A stretch of 51,812 nt of DNA, taken from JBDZUZ01 sp040255445 (lineage in GTDB: Bacteria > Planctomycetota > Phycisphaerae > Phycisphaerales > UBA1924). The stretch lies in the NCBI GenBank assembly GCA_040255445.1, contig JBDZUZ010000010.1:1-51812 (forward strand). Reading direction: 5' to 3'. Positions within the stretch are counted from its first letter, which is position 1. Each line of letters starts with the position of its first letter. This document shows, one piece after another, positions 16,897 through 25,869 of the stretch. Under the pieces are notes generated by a model. It saw only the letters and a list, made by a program, of their open reading frames with translations, had not been told where the DNA came from and did not search any database. The position numbers and the translations under genes are program-made.

Positions 16897-17478
16897 TCAG
16901 CCCTGCCCCTTGAGGCCGCGGGTGAGCGTCACGAGCTTCTCGGCGATGCCGCGGACCGTGGCGGCCTGCTTCTGGTCCTTGAGCCCGCCGGCCTCGTCGA
17001 ACGCCTCGTTGGCCTTCGAGAGCGCGAACTGATCGGGCACGAGGAAGACGCCGATATTGCCCAGGATCGAGCGCACGGAGTTGAGCCCGCGGAGCCCGCC
17101 GAGCGCACCGGGGGAGGCAGCGAAGAGCGCGGCGGTCTTGCCCTTGAAGCAGACCAGGCCGGGCTCGCCTTCGCGCGGGCGCGAGGCCCAGTCGATGGTG
17201 TTCTTGAGCACGGCCGAGATCGAGCTGTTGTACTCGGGGCTCGAGATGATGTACCCGTCGTGGGACTTCATGAGCTCGCGGAGTTCGAGGGCCTTCTTCG
17301 GGATGCCCTCGGCGTCCTCGAGATCGCCGTCGTAGATCGGCAGTTGCCACTGCTTGAGGTCGATCTCGGTCACCTCGGCGCCCGCGGCCCGCGCGAAGTC
17401 CGCCGCGACCCGGGCGAGTTTCTTGTTGTACGAGTCCTTGCGGAGGCTGCCTCCGAACGCGATGAGTTTGACGGACAT
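16897..17478 (-). CDS. NADPH-dependent FMN reductase family protein
   Basis: A 193-aa flavodoxin-fold reductase. Starts at MSVKLIAFGGSLRKDSYNKK, where GGSLRKDSYN is the FMN-phosphate binding loop; GGAG lies 8 nt upstream of this ATG, so the longer upstream frame is not used. SSPEYNSSISAVLKNTIDWAS is the second hallmark of the family (residues about 76-96). Typical relatives (azoreductase, chromate or quinone reductases) transfer hydride from NADPH to FMN and quinones. Exact substrate cannot be read from sequence. It ends convergently 36 bp from the HDOD-GGDEF gene, with no clear terminator between. Confidence 0.92.
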   Translation of the reverse strand: MSVKLIAFGGSLRKDSYNKKLARVAADFARAAGAEVTEIDLKQWQLPIYDGDLEDAEGIPKKALELRELMKSHDGYIISSPEYNSSISAVLKNTIDWASRPREGEPGLVCFKGKTAALFAASPGALGGLRGLNSVRSILGNIGVFLVPDQFALSKANEAFDEAGGLKDQKQAATVRGIAEKLVTLTRGLKGQG

Positions 17479-17625
17479 GTCGCAGTCTCCGATCTGTCGA
17501 GGCCGAGAGTGGTGTTGAGTGAGGCGTGACGCTGGCCGAAGCGCCTCTGGGGTCAATCGCCCCGGACGGCGGGTTGGATGCACGGGCCTGCCCGGGCGTG
17601 TCGGCTTTCCGGGCGTGTGCGGGTC

Positions 17626-19299
17626 TCACCACTGATACAGCGGGATCACGACCATGGAGCGGGCCGGGAGCGGGCCGGTGAAGGTGATCGTCTCGTCCTT
17701 GAGCGTTGCGGGGATACCGCCCCAGACCGGGCCGCCCGCGGCGATGACGTTCTGCCCGGAGACATCGATCGAGACATCCTCGGCGGGCTTGTCCGCCAGA
17801 TTGATGGCGACCAGAACCCGGCGCTCGCTGCGCTCGCCTCGAACAGTGGCGTAGATCCCCGGTTTGCCCGCGGCGACGACCGCGGCAGCGCCGCTGCGGA
17901 GCGCGGGGTGCTCGTTGCGGAGACGGATCAGATCGCGGTAGAGCGACCAGAGCGAATCAGGGTCGTTCTGCTGGGCTGCGAGGTTGAGCTCGGCCGGCGG
18001 CGTCTTGAAATCCTTCCAGGGCGTGCCGCTCGTGAAGCCGCCCTCGGCGGTCCAGGGCATCGGCGTGCGGATCTCGGGGTCGGGCTTGTCGCCCGTCATA
18101 CCGATCTCCTCGCCGTAGTAGATGAACGGGACGCCCGGGCCGGTGAGCAGCATCATCGCGGCGACGCGGGCGGCGCCGGCATCGCTGAGCGTGGTCATCA
18201 CGCGGGGTTGATCGTGGTTGGTCAGGAACCGGCCGTACTGACCGGGCGGGTAGAGGCGGTTGACGTTCTGCTGCGTCTGGCTGACGCGGTCGGCGCGGCC
18301 GGTCTTGGCGCTGTCCATCATCGCGTAGGAGAGGTCGAAGTCGAAGACCATGTCCATCTGTTCGCCGACGTACGGCGCGGAGTCTTCGCTGCTCGTCCAG
18401 ACCTCGCCGATCGCGAGGGCCTCGGGGTCCGCGGCCTTGTAGGTGTCCTTGAAGCGGGCGAGCCAATTGAAGGTGTCGGGCGTGTTCTCCTGCACCGGGC
18501 CGTCTTCGATCAGGTGGCGGATGGCATCGAGGCGGTAGCCGTCGGCGCCCTTTTCGAGCCAGAAACGGGTGATGTCGAAGATCGCCTTGGTCACCTCTTC
18601 GTTGCGGAAGTTCAGGTCGGGCATCGACGGCGAGAAGATGCCGTAGTAGTACGAGCCGCGGGCGGCGTGCCAGACGTTCTGGTTCCACGGCCCGACGAAG
18701 GTCGGACGCTCATCGGACCAGATGTACCAGTCACGCTTGCCGTTCTCGTTCGCGGCGGAGTCGAGGAACCAGGGGTGCCGGCGCGAGGAGTGGTTGATGA
18801 CAAGGTCGAGGATGATGCGGATGCCGCGCTTGTGAGCCTCACGCATCAGTTCCTCAAAGTCTGCGTTCGTGCCGTACTCGCTGTCGATCTTGTAGTAGTC
18901 GACAGTGTCGTAGCCGTGGTAGCTGGGCGACTCGAAGATGGGCATCAGCCAGATGCCGGTGATGCCCAGGTCGTCGGTCGTGCTGGGGTCGCCGTCGTTG
19001 AGCGTGTCGAGCTTCTCGATCAGCCCGCGGAGGTCGCCGACACCGTCGCCCGCGAGCGGGCCGGTGGTGCTGTCGGCGAAGGAGCGGACGAAGATCTCGT
19101 AGAAGACCGCATCGTCCCACCAGCCGCCGGTCGCCGCGGCGAGAGCGGCATCACGCTGCGCGGGCGCATCGGTGCGCTTTGCATCCTGGTTGGTCGTCGC
19201 CTGGCCGAACGCCGCCGGGGCGGGAGCGATCCCCCAGGCCGTCGCGATCGCGAGGATGGTGAGCATGCCGGGTCGGGTGATCGTTCTGCGGTGTGCCAT
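17626..19299 (-). CDS. Secreted alpha-amylase family glycoside hydrolase (GH13)
   Basis: A 557-aa GH13 enzyme with a signal peptide (about residues 12-34, ILAIATAWGIAPAPAAFGQA). The (beta/alpha)8 barrel shows all four conserved regions: DLVINHSSRRHPWF, GADGYRLDAIRH with the nucleophile Asp at about 256, AIGEVW with the acid/base Glu at about 296, and FLTNHDQPR with the third Asp at about 362. DWYIWSD, NVWH and YYYG...MPDLN resemble the GH13_36-type intermediate between amylases and oligo-1,6-glucosidases. The C-terminal about 90 residues are the usual beta domain. It should cleave alpha-1,4-glucans outside the cytoplasm. ATG 19299 avoids overlap with the next gene; TATGGT lies 6 nt before it with no SD. 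Confidence 0.95.
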   Translation of the reverse strand: MAHRRTITRPGMLTILAIATAWGIAPAPAAFGQATTNQDAKRTDAPAQRDAALAAATGGWWDDAVFYEIFVRSFADSTTGPLAGDGVGDLRGLIEKLDTLNDGDPSTTDDLGITGIWLMPIFESPSYHGYDTVDYYKIDSEYGTNADFEELMREAHKRGIRIILDLVINHSSRRHPWFLDSAANENGKRDWYIWSDERPTFVGPWNQNVWHAARGSYYYGIFSPSMPDLNFRNEEVTKAIFDITRFWLEKGADGYRLDAIRHLIEDGPVQENTPDTFNWLARFKDTYKAADPEALAIGEVWTSSEDSAPYVGEQMDMVFDFDLSYAMMDSAKTGRADRVSQTQQNVNRLYPPGQYGRFLTNHDQPRVMTTLSDAGAARVAAMMLLTGPGVPFIYYGEEIGMTGDKPDPEIRTPMPWTAEGGFTSGTPWKDFKTPPAELNLAAQQNDPDSLWSLYRDLIRLRNEHPALRSGAAAVVAAGKPGIYATVRGERSERRVLVAINLADKPAEDVSIDVSGQNVIAAGGPVWGGIPATLKDETITFTGPLPARSMVVIPLYQW

Positions 19300-19305
19300 G
19301 GTCAC

Positions 19306-19311
19306 ACCATA
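19306..19311 (-). promoter_or_regulatory. Putative -10 box, leaderless-type start of GH13 gene
   Basis: TATGGT (minus strand) ends 6 nt before ATG 19299 and no SD is present, so transcription would begin at about the start codon. No clear -35 box. Confidence 0.45.
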
Positions 19312-19355
19312 TCGATCTGGGCGGTTGCAAGGTTCGGGCCGCCCGAACCGGTCGC

Positions 19356-20288
19356 TCAACGAAGCCGGTCCCGCGTCCGGACGCCGATATCCGGATTGTC
19401 CGTGAAGAGCCCATCGCAGTTGTGCTCCGTCCAGAAGCGGGCCATGGCCTCGGGATCGTCCTTGAAAGTCCATGAGTACAACTTGAGGCCGCGGGACTTG
19501 ATACGCCCTGCCAGACCGGTGGGCTCGATGCGGCCATCGACCTCCCGTTCGAGGAGCTTGCGCGAGGGGCTGACCGCATCGACGAACGCCGCGGCATCAT
19601 CGAGTTGAGCATCCGTCGGCTCCTTGTCCACCAGCCAGACCATCTGCAGGTCGCTCTCGATCTCGTGCCGCATCCGCCGCAGCGTCTCGAGATCGAAGCA
19701 CTGGACGATGGCTCGGTCGGAGCGTCGCGAGTAACCGTGGCGTGCGAGCACCGCGCTTAGCTCGCGAGCCGGGTCAAGACCCGCCGCGGCGTGCTCCGCG
19801 GGCTTCTTGATCTCGGGCACGATGCCCACGTCGCGGCCGAACTTCGCGTTCATGTGCTTCACGAGCACGATCATCTCGTCGAGCGTGACGATGCGGTGCC
19901 CGCGGCCGGACCCATCGCGGCCGCGGACTTCGAGACGGCGGGCCTCATCGAGCGTCAGATCTGCGTAGTAGATGTGGCCGTCGGCACGGGCGCGATTCGG
20001 GAAGAGCTCCGCGGCGTTGGTCGTGTGGTCCGCATCGATGTCGTGCGAGCAGATCAGGACACCGTCCTTGGTCATGACCACATCGGGCTCGATGTCGTCG
20101 GCGCCATGGGCGAAGGCCATGGCGTACGCGGCGAGGGTGTGCTCCGGGAGATACGCGCTGGCGCCGCGGTGGGCGATCACGACCGGGCGGGCGGCATCGT
20201 CGGTCGTTGCTCCGCCGAGCCCTGAAAGCACGATCACCAGCGCAGAGAGTACGAGCAGCACGCGGATGCCGAAGGGGATCTTCACCAT
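19356..20288 (-). CDS. Exported glycerophosphodiester phosphodiesterase
   Basis: A 310-aa GlpQ/UgpQ-family TIM-barrel enzyme hydrolysing glycerophosphodiesters to glycerol-3-phosphate and an alcohol. A signal peptide covers residues about 1-27 (VLLVLSALVIVLSGLGGA). The active-site signature is VIAHRGASAYLPEHT followed by DDIEPDVVMTKDGVLICSHD, giving the two His and the metal-binding Glu and Asp; EIKK and SWTF(K) lie later in the barrel. Length is near that of periplasmic GlpQ (about 330). It lies 56 bp upstream of the GH13 gene on the same strand, each with its own -10-like box at the start codon, so co-transcription is possible but not required. Confidence 0.94.
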   Translation of the reverse strand: MVKIPFGIRVLLVLSALVIVLSGLGGATTDDAARPVVIAHRGASAYLPEHTLAAYAMAFAHGADDIEPDVVMTKDGVLICSHDIDADHTTNAAELFPNRARADGHIYYADLTLDEARRLEVRGRDGSGRGHRIVTLDEMIVLVKHMNAKFGRDVGIVPEIKKPAEHAAAGLDPARELSAVLARHGYSRRSDRAIVQCFDLETLRRMRHEIESDLQMVWLVDKEPTDAQLDDAAAFVDAVSPSRKLLEREVDGRIEPTGLAGRIKSRGLKLYSWTFKDDPEAMARFWTEHNCDGLFTDNPDIGVRTRDRLR

Positions 20289-20294
20289 GCGCGA

Positions 20295-20300
20295 AGACTA
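20295..20300 (-). promoter_or_regulatory. Putative -10 box, leaderless-type start of glycerophosphodiesterase gene
   Basis: TAGTCT (minus strand) with a 6-nt gap to ATG 20288 and no SD between. Same geometry as at least 14 other genes in the window. Confidence 0.45.
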
Positions 20301-20362
20301 GTCGCGGACCGGCCCGCGCATGTCAGGGCTGCGCATAGATCTGCCCCCGCGATGCAGGCTGT

Positions 20363-21676
20363 TCATCCGTCGCTCGCTCGTTCGATGACCGGGCGCGCCG
20401 TCAGGCCATGGACCACGACCGACCCGAGCACGACAGCGACCACGATCCCCAGCATGGTCTCCTCGTGCTCGAACTCGGCGTGGGTGATGCCGTAGGCGAG
20501 GTAGTAGAGCGACCCGATGCCGCGGATACCGAAGAACGCGATCGCGAACCGCTTCGGCGGCGTCTCCGGGACGCCGATCAGAGCCAGCCAGCCCGCGGCG
20601 GGGCGGATGATGAATATCAGCAGCGCGGCCGTCACCCACGCTTCCCAGCCGATCCCGATGAGCAGACCGTCCGCCGCGGCCGCGCCGAGCAGCGCGAGCA
20701 GGACGGCGATCATGAGGTGCTCGACCTCGGCGATGAAGTCGTGCAGCTCGCGGTGTCGCTGGTGGGACACCTCGGACTGGCGGAACACGCACGCGGCGAC
20801 GAAGACCGCGATGAATCCGTAACCCGAGACGAATTCGGTCGCCCCGTACGCGAGGAATGTGAGCGGTAGCGACACGGTTCCCATCAGCCGCCGCGCCAGG
20901 CTCCCGCCGTTCTCGACACTGAAGTACAGCTTCGCGAAGAGCCAGCCGCAGAGCGCCCCCACCGCGACGCCCACCGTGAGCCGGTACAGAACGTCGATCA
21001 GGAACCATTCGACCAGCCAGCCAGCCGGGTTGACCCCCACCAGCGCCATCGCGATAGCCATGTATGTGAAGGGGAACGCGAGACCATCGTTCAGCCCGGC
21101 CTCCCCCGTGAGGGCCACCTTGGTCTCGTCGCCGCCCTCACCGGGCGGGCCGACCTGCACATCCGCGGCGAGGACCGGATCGGTCGGGGCGAGGACCGCG
21201 CCGAGCAAGAGTGCCGCGGCCGGCCCGAGGCCCACAATCCACCAGCCGACCAACGCGGCCGCCGCGATCGTCAGGGGCATGGTGATCGCGAGCAGCCGCC
21301 ACGTCGTCCGCCAGGTCGACCACCGGAACGGCCGCTCGAGCTTCAGCCCCGCGCCGAACAGCGAGATGATCACCCCGATCTCCGTGATGCGGAGCATCGT
21401 GTGCGGGTAGTCGATCGGATCAAAGTCCGGGAGGCCGAGTGGCAGCGAGAACGCGAGGAATCCGAAGCCGGCGGCGACCATTGGCAGGTTCAGCGCCCGC
21501 CGCTGGAGCAGGCGCGGCAGCACCGCCGCGGCCAGCAGGAGCAGGCCAACAACGAGCAGCCCGATCACCCACAGGTCCGGCGCCAGCGCCGACCAGTCGT
21601 GGCGTTCGATCAGGTCGACGGGCTCGTAGCCGGTCTTGGACGGGATTGTGGCGTCGGTCTGCGCTTCGAGGGGCAT
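20363..21676 (-). CDS. CPA1-type Na+(K+)/H+ antiporter
   Basis: A 437-aa polytopic protein, about 12 membrane helices, of the cation:proton antiporter-1 (NhaP) family. The core ion-site motifs are GAVLAPTDPVLAADVQVG (the TDP element) at about residues 160-175 and GEAGLNDGLAFPF (the ND element) at about 195-207. It should exchange protons for monovalent cations across the inner membrane for pH or salt homeostasis. The C-terminus stops soon after the last helix, so no regulatory RCK/TrkA-C domain is attached. The gene stands alone: 74 bp to the glycerophosphodiesterase and 94 bp to the membrane protein upstream, all minus strand. Start ATG 21676 has only weak ribosome-site support. Confidence 0.92.
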   Translation of the reverse strand: MPLEAQTDATIPSKTGYEPVDLIERHDWSALAPDLWVIGLLVVGLLLLAAAVLPRLLQRRALNLPMVAAGFGFLAFSLPLGLPDFDPIDYPHTMLRITEIGVIISLFGAGLKLERPFRWSTWRTTWRLLAITMPLTIAAAALVGWWIVGLGPAAALLLGAVLAPTDPVLAADVQVGPPGEGGDETKVALTGEAGLNDGLAFPFTYMAIAMALVGVNPAGWLVEWFLIDVLYRLTVGVAVGALCGWLFAKLYFSVENGGSLARRLMGTVSLPLTFLAYGATEFVSGYGFIAVFVAACVFRQSEVSHQRHRELHDFIAEVEHLMIAVLLALLGAAAADGLLIGIGWEAWVTAALLIFIIRPAAGWLALIGVPETPPKRFAIAFFGIRGIGSLYYLAYGITHAEFEHEETMLGIVVAVVLGSVVVHGLTARPVIERASDG

Positions 21677-21770
21677 GCCGCGGATGCTTGGCCGTCAAGC
21701 CGGGGCAGGGGGATAGCACCGGGAGCGTGAACGCTCCTTCACAACGCGCAGCGCCCGCCGCTGATCGCGT

Positions 21771-22406
21771 TTACTCGTCCCCGGAAGCTCCGCTCGCCAG
21801 TCCGTACGCGCTGGCGACAGCGAGAACGCCGAAGAGGATGTCGAAGTAGTTGAAGCTCTCGACGAACACCTCGTCGGTGATCTCCCCGCGGAATGCTGAC
21901 GCGTTGGCCTGCCAGTCGCCCTCGCAGGCCGCGCGGTACGCTTCCTGCTGATCGGGGCTCATGGTCGCCCAACGGGTGTCCATGTCCTTCCAGAGATCTG
22001 CGGGGTAGTGGGCCTGCTCGGTCGCGGAGTCGACGTCGTACCCCACGGGCCAGGCCAGCTTCTTCCCGTTCTGCTCGTACTCGGCGACGAGCGCATCGGC
22101 CATGTAGATACGGGCATTGTCCATGGTGAATGGCTCGGCCTGCCCACCGATAAAGTCGTCCACTGCGAGCGTGACCGCGGCGTACTTGCCGGCGGCGATG
22201 GAACCGAGCGCGATGGCCGCGGCCACCACGCCGGCCATGAAGCCCTCGGCCTCGCCGCCGGAAGCGAATTTGAAGCCCGCCCCCGAAAGGACGCCGACGA
22301 AGATGGCGATCCAGCCGATCTCGACGTGCGCGAGGTACGCGATCGCCGCCCAGATTGCCGCCCCGACCGCGCCCCCGATGAGGGCCCCCACCACTCCTCG
22401 AATCAT
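21771..22406 (-). CDS. Membrane protein of unknown function with soluble C-terminal half
   Basis: A 211-aa protein with a glycine-rich N-terminal membrane region: helices near residues 5-28 (GALIGGAVGAAIWAAIAYLA), 31-50 and 58-80, then a soluble stretch (about 85-185) rich in Asp, Glu, Trp and Tyr, and a final helix around 187-205. No catalytic motif recognised. It has its own well-formed promoter and an AAGGAG ribosome site 8 nt before the ATG. No neighbour suggests a role. Confidence 0.75.
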   Translation of the reverse strand: MIRGVVGALIGGAVGAAIWAAIAYLAHVEIGWIAIFVGVLSGAGFKFASGGEAEGFMAGVVAAAIALGSIAAGKYAAVTLAVDDFIGGQAEPFTMDNARIYMADALVAEYEQNGKKLAWPVGYDVDSATEQAHYPADLWKDMDTRWATMSPDQQEAYRAACEGDWQANASAFRGEITDEVFVESFNYFDILFGVLAVASAYGLASGASGDE

Positions 22407-22414
22407 GTGAGAAA

Positions 22415-22458
22415 CTCCTTAGGTGGGCCCAAGATACCGAGCGGCGTGCGGCCGTCAA
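22415..22458 (-). promoter_or_regulatory. Sigma-70-like promoter plus SD for the 211-aa membrane protein
   Basis: On the minus strand: TTGACG (22453-22458), 16-bp spacer, TATCTT (22431-22436), then AAGGAG (22415-22420) before ATG 22406. Both boxes and spacing fit the housekeeping consensus. The transcript would have a leader of about 18 nt. Confidence 0.6.
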
Positions 22459-22587
22459 GTTCAATGTGATGTCCCCACCGGATCCCTACCGAGGCCGCAA
22501 GTCGGCCGAGGAGGTTGTCCGCACCCCCGACAGATTGGCGGCGTAGTGACGCGGGTGCGGGCTTGAGACCTGCCGCGAGGAGCGACC

Positions 22588-23025
22588 GTGATCGGATCTG
22601 CCGCGATCATCCGCTGGATCATCGGCTGGACTGCCGTGTTTGTCCTTTCGTTCTCGGTCCTGCTGGCTTGGGACTCGGCGCAGGTGAAGCGGATCCGGCT
22701 CCAGGTCATCGCCTTCGTCAGCGATTATGAAGGTTGCCTGTGCGGCGACTGCACGATGGGGCACCTGGGCGTCGCGTACACGCCGTACTGCGGCTGCTGC
22801 CCGGCCGGGTTGTTCGACGGCCAGCTTGGGGTCGCCAGCGCGACCGGCGGCCCCGCCGCGGCGGCGATCGTGATTGTCGGCCCGCTGTGGGGATCGCTGT
22901 CGCGGCTGCGGCGGCGACGGATTCGCAACCCGCACCTGTGCGCCCAATGCGGCTACCCGCGGGCGGGCATCGCCTTCGATGCGCCCTGCCCCGAGTGCGG
23001 ACGGTTGCCCGGGCACATCCGCTGA
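22588..23025 (+). CDS. Membrane protein with Cys-rich segment and C-terminal zinc ribbon
   Basis: A 145-aa protein starting at GTG with GAGGAG 6 nt ahead. Helix 1 is at about residues 8-27; a cysteine-rich stretch follows (CLCGDC at about 50-55; CGCC at about 69-72), then helix 2 (about 86-102), then a basic patch and a zinc ribbon CAQCGYPRAGIAFDAPCPECG. The ribbon form CxxCGY...CPECG recurs at the C-termini of two other proteins here (37289-38077 and 49941-50711) and is frequent in planctomycete membrane proteins. The four ribbon Cys would bind Zn on the cytoplasmic side. Function unknown. Confidence 0.75.
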   Translation: MIGSAAIIRWIIGWTAVFVLSFSVLLAWDSAQVKRIRLQVIAFVSDYEGCLCGDCTMGHLGVAYTPYCGCCPAGLFDGQLGVASATGGPAAAAIVIVGPLWGSLSRLRRRRIRNPHLCAQCGYPRAGIAFDAPCPECGRLPGHIR

Positions 23026-23100
23026 AGGGTGTTGCACCTCACCCCCCGCCTCTGGTACAAACCCGCCTCGCTGATCGGTGGCGACCCGGGGAGAACGAAT

Positions 23101-23802
23101 ATGCGCAGTGTGGTGGTGGCGGCGTGCATCGCCGCGGCGACGGGGTCGGTCTGTGCTCAGGAGATCGTCCGCCTGCCTGGCGGCAACTGGACACTCACAC
23201 TCCCGGAGGGTTGGGCCTGGGCGAGTGGCAATAGCCTGAACGACCTGAACAAGTCGACGGCAAAGGTGTTCCGCAATCTAACGGCGAACGCGCCCAACTA
23301 CGTCATGGGCGCGCTCAAGGACTCGGAGCGTCCGCTCTTCCTGCTCGTGCAGGAGGGGCGTGCGCTCCCCGCCGACGCTACGTTCCGGCAGGTCGATCGC
23401 GCGTTTACCAAGGATGCGGTCGACGAGATCAGCTCGCGCATCGAGAAGGCCTACAGCGATGTGACGATGCGCGTGGTCTCCAGCAGCGCCGATGAGACCG
23501 CGAAGACGCTCACGCTCGTCTCCGAGCTGATGGGAGTGGACGGCATCCTCACCGTGACTTCGACGATGCACTTCTCCAAGGACAGGGTGGTGACGCTCCA
23601 TACCTATGCACCGGTCGATGCGCCGGAGGTCGACCTGGCCGAGCTCCGCGGCATCCACGCAGGGCTGGTGATCGACCCCGGGCAGAGCTACGAGTTCCGT
23701 GCCGGGCGATCGAACAGCGTGGCCATCGGCGCGATCGCGGGCGGGATCGGCGCGGCGGTGGCCGGCGCCTGGCAGCGGAAGCGGAAACAAGCGCAGGGCT
23801 GA
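23101..23802 (+). CDS. Exported protein of unknown function with C-terminal Gly/Ala helix
   Basis: A 233-aa protein. Start chosen at ATG 23101 because GGGAG lies 7 nt ahead and a signal peptide follows immediately (MRSVVVAACIAAATGSVCAQ). The body has alternating hydrophobic/polar strands (WTLTLPEGWAWASG), similar in style to exported lipid- or stress-related beta proteins. The C-terminus has a Gly/Ala-rich hydrophobic segment (VAIGAIAGGIGAAVAGAW) followed by KRKRK-type charges, which would anchor it in the inner membrane. No family recognised. GGTACAA around 23055 may be its -10 box. It is followed by another unknown gene 26 bp on. Confidence 0.75.
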   Translation: MRSVVVAACIAAATGSVCAQEIVRLPGGNWTLTLPEGWAWASGNSLNDLNKSTAKVFRNLTANAPNYVMGALKDSERPLFLLVQEGRALPADATFRQVDRAFTKDAVDEISSRIEKAYSDVTMRVVSSSADETAKTLTLVSELMGVDGILTVTSTMHFSKDRVVTLHTYAPVDAPEVDLAELRGIHAGLVIDPGQSYEFRAGRSNSVAIGAIAGGIGAAVAGAWQRKRKQAQG

Positions 23803-23828
23803 GCACCGCTGGGCCGTGGAGGGAGCAC

Positions 23829-24380
23829 ATGCGCGGCAACATCGTCATTCCGGACACGCTCAACACGATTGTCGAGTTCGCGCCCATCCACGCGGAGATG
23901 TGTGAGGAGATCTCGGAGCAGCGGTATCAGAAGGCGAAGGCGAAGGGCGGCCTGACGGTCGCCGCCGCGATCACGGGGATGCACTATCAGGTCGAGTGGA
24001 CGGTCGCAGCGCTCTCCGGAAAGAAGGCCTCGGCGATGCCGCGCAGAGCGCTCCCGCAGAGAGGGCTGGCGAAACGCTTCGCAAAGGGCTGTAGCGCGCT
24101 CGAGAAGCTCGATCGCAAGTTCAGCACGAAGAAGGCGCTGGAGCAGTGGATCGCGCTGCCGGATAAGGAGTACGACGGGTCGATCGCGATGCGCGCGATC
24201 TCCCTGATCGAAGCGACCCATTGCTGCTACCAGATCTACCAGTATCACCTGCGCCGTGCGTTCTACACCTTCGACAAGGAGAGCGGCTTTATGTTTCCCG
24301 GTGGACACCGGGCGTGGCTGAAGATGCACGAAGAGAGCGTGATCAGCGCGTTGATGCCGGTTATTCCCCCAGCCGACTGA
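23829..24380 (+). CDS. Hypothetical helical protein
   Basis: A 183-aa soluble protein with GAGGG before its ATG. Predicted largely helical: an N-terminal segment (NTIVEFAPIHAEMCEEISEQ), a Lys/Ala-rich middle (residues about 60-105) and a C-terminal half with paired Cys in EATHCCYQIYQYHL. No signal peptide, membrane segment or known motif. It lies 26 bp after the exported protein and ends 19 bp from the convergent phosphatase gene. Likely co-transcribed with the preceding gene; role unknown. Confidence 0.65.
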   Translation: MRGNIVIPDTLNTIVEFAPIHAEMCEEISEQRYQKAKAKGGLTVAAAITGMHYQVEWTVAALSGKKASAMPRRALPQRGLAKRFAKGCSALEKLDRKFSTKKALEQWIALPDKEYDGSIAMRAISLIEATHCCYQIYQYHLRRAFYTFDKESGFMFPGGHRAWLKMHEESVISALMPVIPPAD

Positions 24381-24399
24381 TGAATCGGGGCGCGCCTGT

Positions 24400-25830
24400 T
24401 CAGGGGCCGCAGCGCACCGTCGCGAACAGCACATCGTCCTCGGGAGCGGAGGCGCGGAACGAGGCGGCCGCGGCGAGCAGTTGCTGGGCGATACCCGGTT
24501 GAGCGACACCCGGTCGAACAGCACCCTCTTCGCTCGCGGCCGCGAGCGCACGCTCGAGCCCGGCCTGACGGAACTCCTCACCCGCCGCGTTCCGCATCTC
24601 GATCACCCCGTCCGTGTACAGCAACAGGGTTGATCCATCCGCGAGTGACAGGCGCGTCTCTTCCGCATCGAAGTCCTCGTGCCCCAGAATCCCCAGCATC
24701 GGCGCGGTGGGTTCGACCGCTTCAACGCGGCCGTCGGACCGGCGCACGAGCGGGCGCGGGTGTCCGGCAACGCAAATGTCCACCGTCCCGTCCACGCCAA
24801 CGACCACCGCGGCGGCGGTCGCGAACACCGATTCGGGCGCAAGGGTCAGACGCACGTACTCGTTGAGAGCCGCGATCATGTCACGCGCGGAGACATCGCG
24901 TGCTTGCCCCAGCACGCGGCGCACCTCACCGTGCAGCCGGTTCACCGCGAGGGCCGCGGCGATGCCGTGCCCGGTCACGTCGACGATCAGCAGAAGCACG
25001 CCGCCATCAGGGCGACGTACGACGTCAAGAAAGTCGCCGCCGATCTGACGCATCGGCTCGTACGCGAAGCCGACGCGGACGGGGCCGTCGGTGATCGCGA
25101 CCGGGAAGAGCCGCTCGTGCACCCGCCGCGCCAGCGTGAGTTCGCGCTCGACATCGGCGATCCGCGCGTTGAGCAGGCGCAGGCCCAGCGCGGTGCGGAT
25201 GCCCTCGGATCGCAGCGATGCGATCGCGATGCCGGGGGCCGCTGTGAGCAGGATCACCGCCGACGAGATCGCCACCGAGGATGCCGAATCGCGCGATCCC
25301 AGCAGCGGCCCGGCCAGCACGAGCAGCGCCCACACCACTGGCGCTACCGCGGCCTCCGCAACCGTCCAGGGCACGATGATCGCCGCGGCGAAGTGCACAG
25401 CGCCCATCAGCGGGAGCAACACCCACCCCGGGCCGAGCGTCCCCTCGAAGCCGCCCGCGGTGAGATCTGCCGTGACCGCGGTCATCACCGCCAACGCAAC
25501 CCCGGCCTGCCCGATCACGGAGAAGATCACAATGAGTTGTGTCCGCCAGACCAGGCTCCGCAGCAAAGCGCGAGCGAACCGGTGTCTGCGCACCCACGGC
25601 AGCACGACGAGCAGCAGCCCGACCGCGGGGCCGAGCAGCACCATGCCCAGGCTTGGCCGCCGCGTCGCCGGGTCCATTCCAAGGAATACCGTCGTTGCAA
25701 AGCCGCCGAACGCGAGCAGCATCAGCCCGAGCACGAGGCCGAAGATCACGACGCGCTGCCTGAGAATGTCGAGCCGCGCTTCGTCGAGCGCGGGTTGCGA
25801 GAGTGAAGCGTGTACATCCGCGCTCGGCAT
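24400..25830 (-). CDS. Membrane-bound PP2C-type (SpoIIE/RsbU) serine phosphatase
   Basis: A 476-aa protein. Residues about 25-210 hold six or so membrane helices in pairs, forming a sensor region. A short coiled linker (LLNARIADVERELTLARRVHE) leads into a SpoIIE-family Ser/Thr phosphatase domain (about 240-470) with metal-site motifs IGGDFLDV (about 260) and DVTGHGIAAAL (about 281-291), plus LLLYTDGVIEMRN and EDDVLF near the end. These enzymes dephosphorylate anti-anti-sigma factors in partner-switching pathways; no STAS or RsbW-type gene is close, so its partner must lie elsewhere. It follows the small membrane protein at 25870 by 39 bp but has its own TATATT box 6 nt from the ATG. Confidence 0.92.
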   Translation of the reverse strand: MPSADVHASLSQPALDEARLDILRQRVVIFGLVLGLMLLAFGGFATTVFLGMDPATRRPSLGMVLLGPAVGLLLVVLPWVRRHRFARALLRSLVWRTQLIVIFSVIGQAGVALAVMTAVTADLTAGGFEGTLGPGWVLLPLMGAVHFAAAIIVPWTVAEAAVAPVVWALLVLAGPLLGSRDSASSVAISSAVILLTAAPGIAIASLRSEGIRTALGLRLLNARIADVERELTLARRVHERLFPVAITDGPVRVGFAYEPMRQIGGDFLDVVRRPDGGVLLLIVDVTGHGIAAALAVNRLHGEVRRVLGQARDVSARDMIAALNEYVRLTLAPESVFATAAAVVVGVDGTVDICVAGHPRPLVRRSDGRVEAVEPTAPMLGILGHEDFDAEETRLSLADGSTLLLYTDGVIEMRNAAGEEFRQAGLERALAAASEEGAVRPGVAQPGIAQQLLAAAASFRASAPEDDVLFATVRCGP

Positions 25831-25836
25831 GGCGGC

Positions 25837-25842
25837 AATATA
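25837..25842 (-). promoter_or_regulatory. Putative -10 box, leaderless-type start of SpoIIE phosphatase gene
   Basis: TATATT (minus strand), 6 nt before ATG 25830, with no SD in the six intervening bases (GCCGCC). It lies in the 39-bp gap after the upstream gene. Confidence 0.5.
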
Positions 25843-25869
25843 TCGTGAGACGCACGAATTTGCCGGCGT

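Noticed and set aside
17578..19608. A 676-codon + strand frame opposite the GH13 gene
   Set aside because: The minus-strand frame has all four GH13 motifs; this is its antisense image.
21693..21698. TTGACG (minus strand) upstream of the antiporter gene, like the -35 box at 22453
   Set aside because: No -10 box follows at 16-18 bp; the spacing would put it on the start codon.
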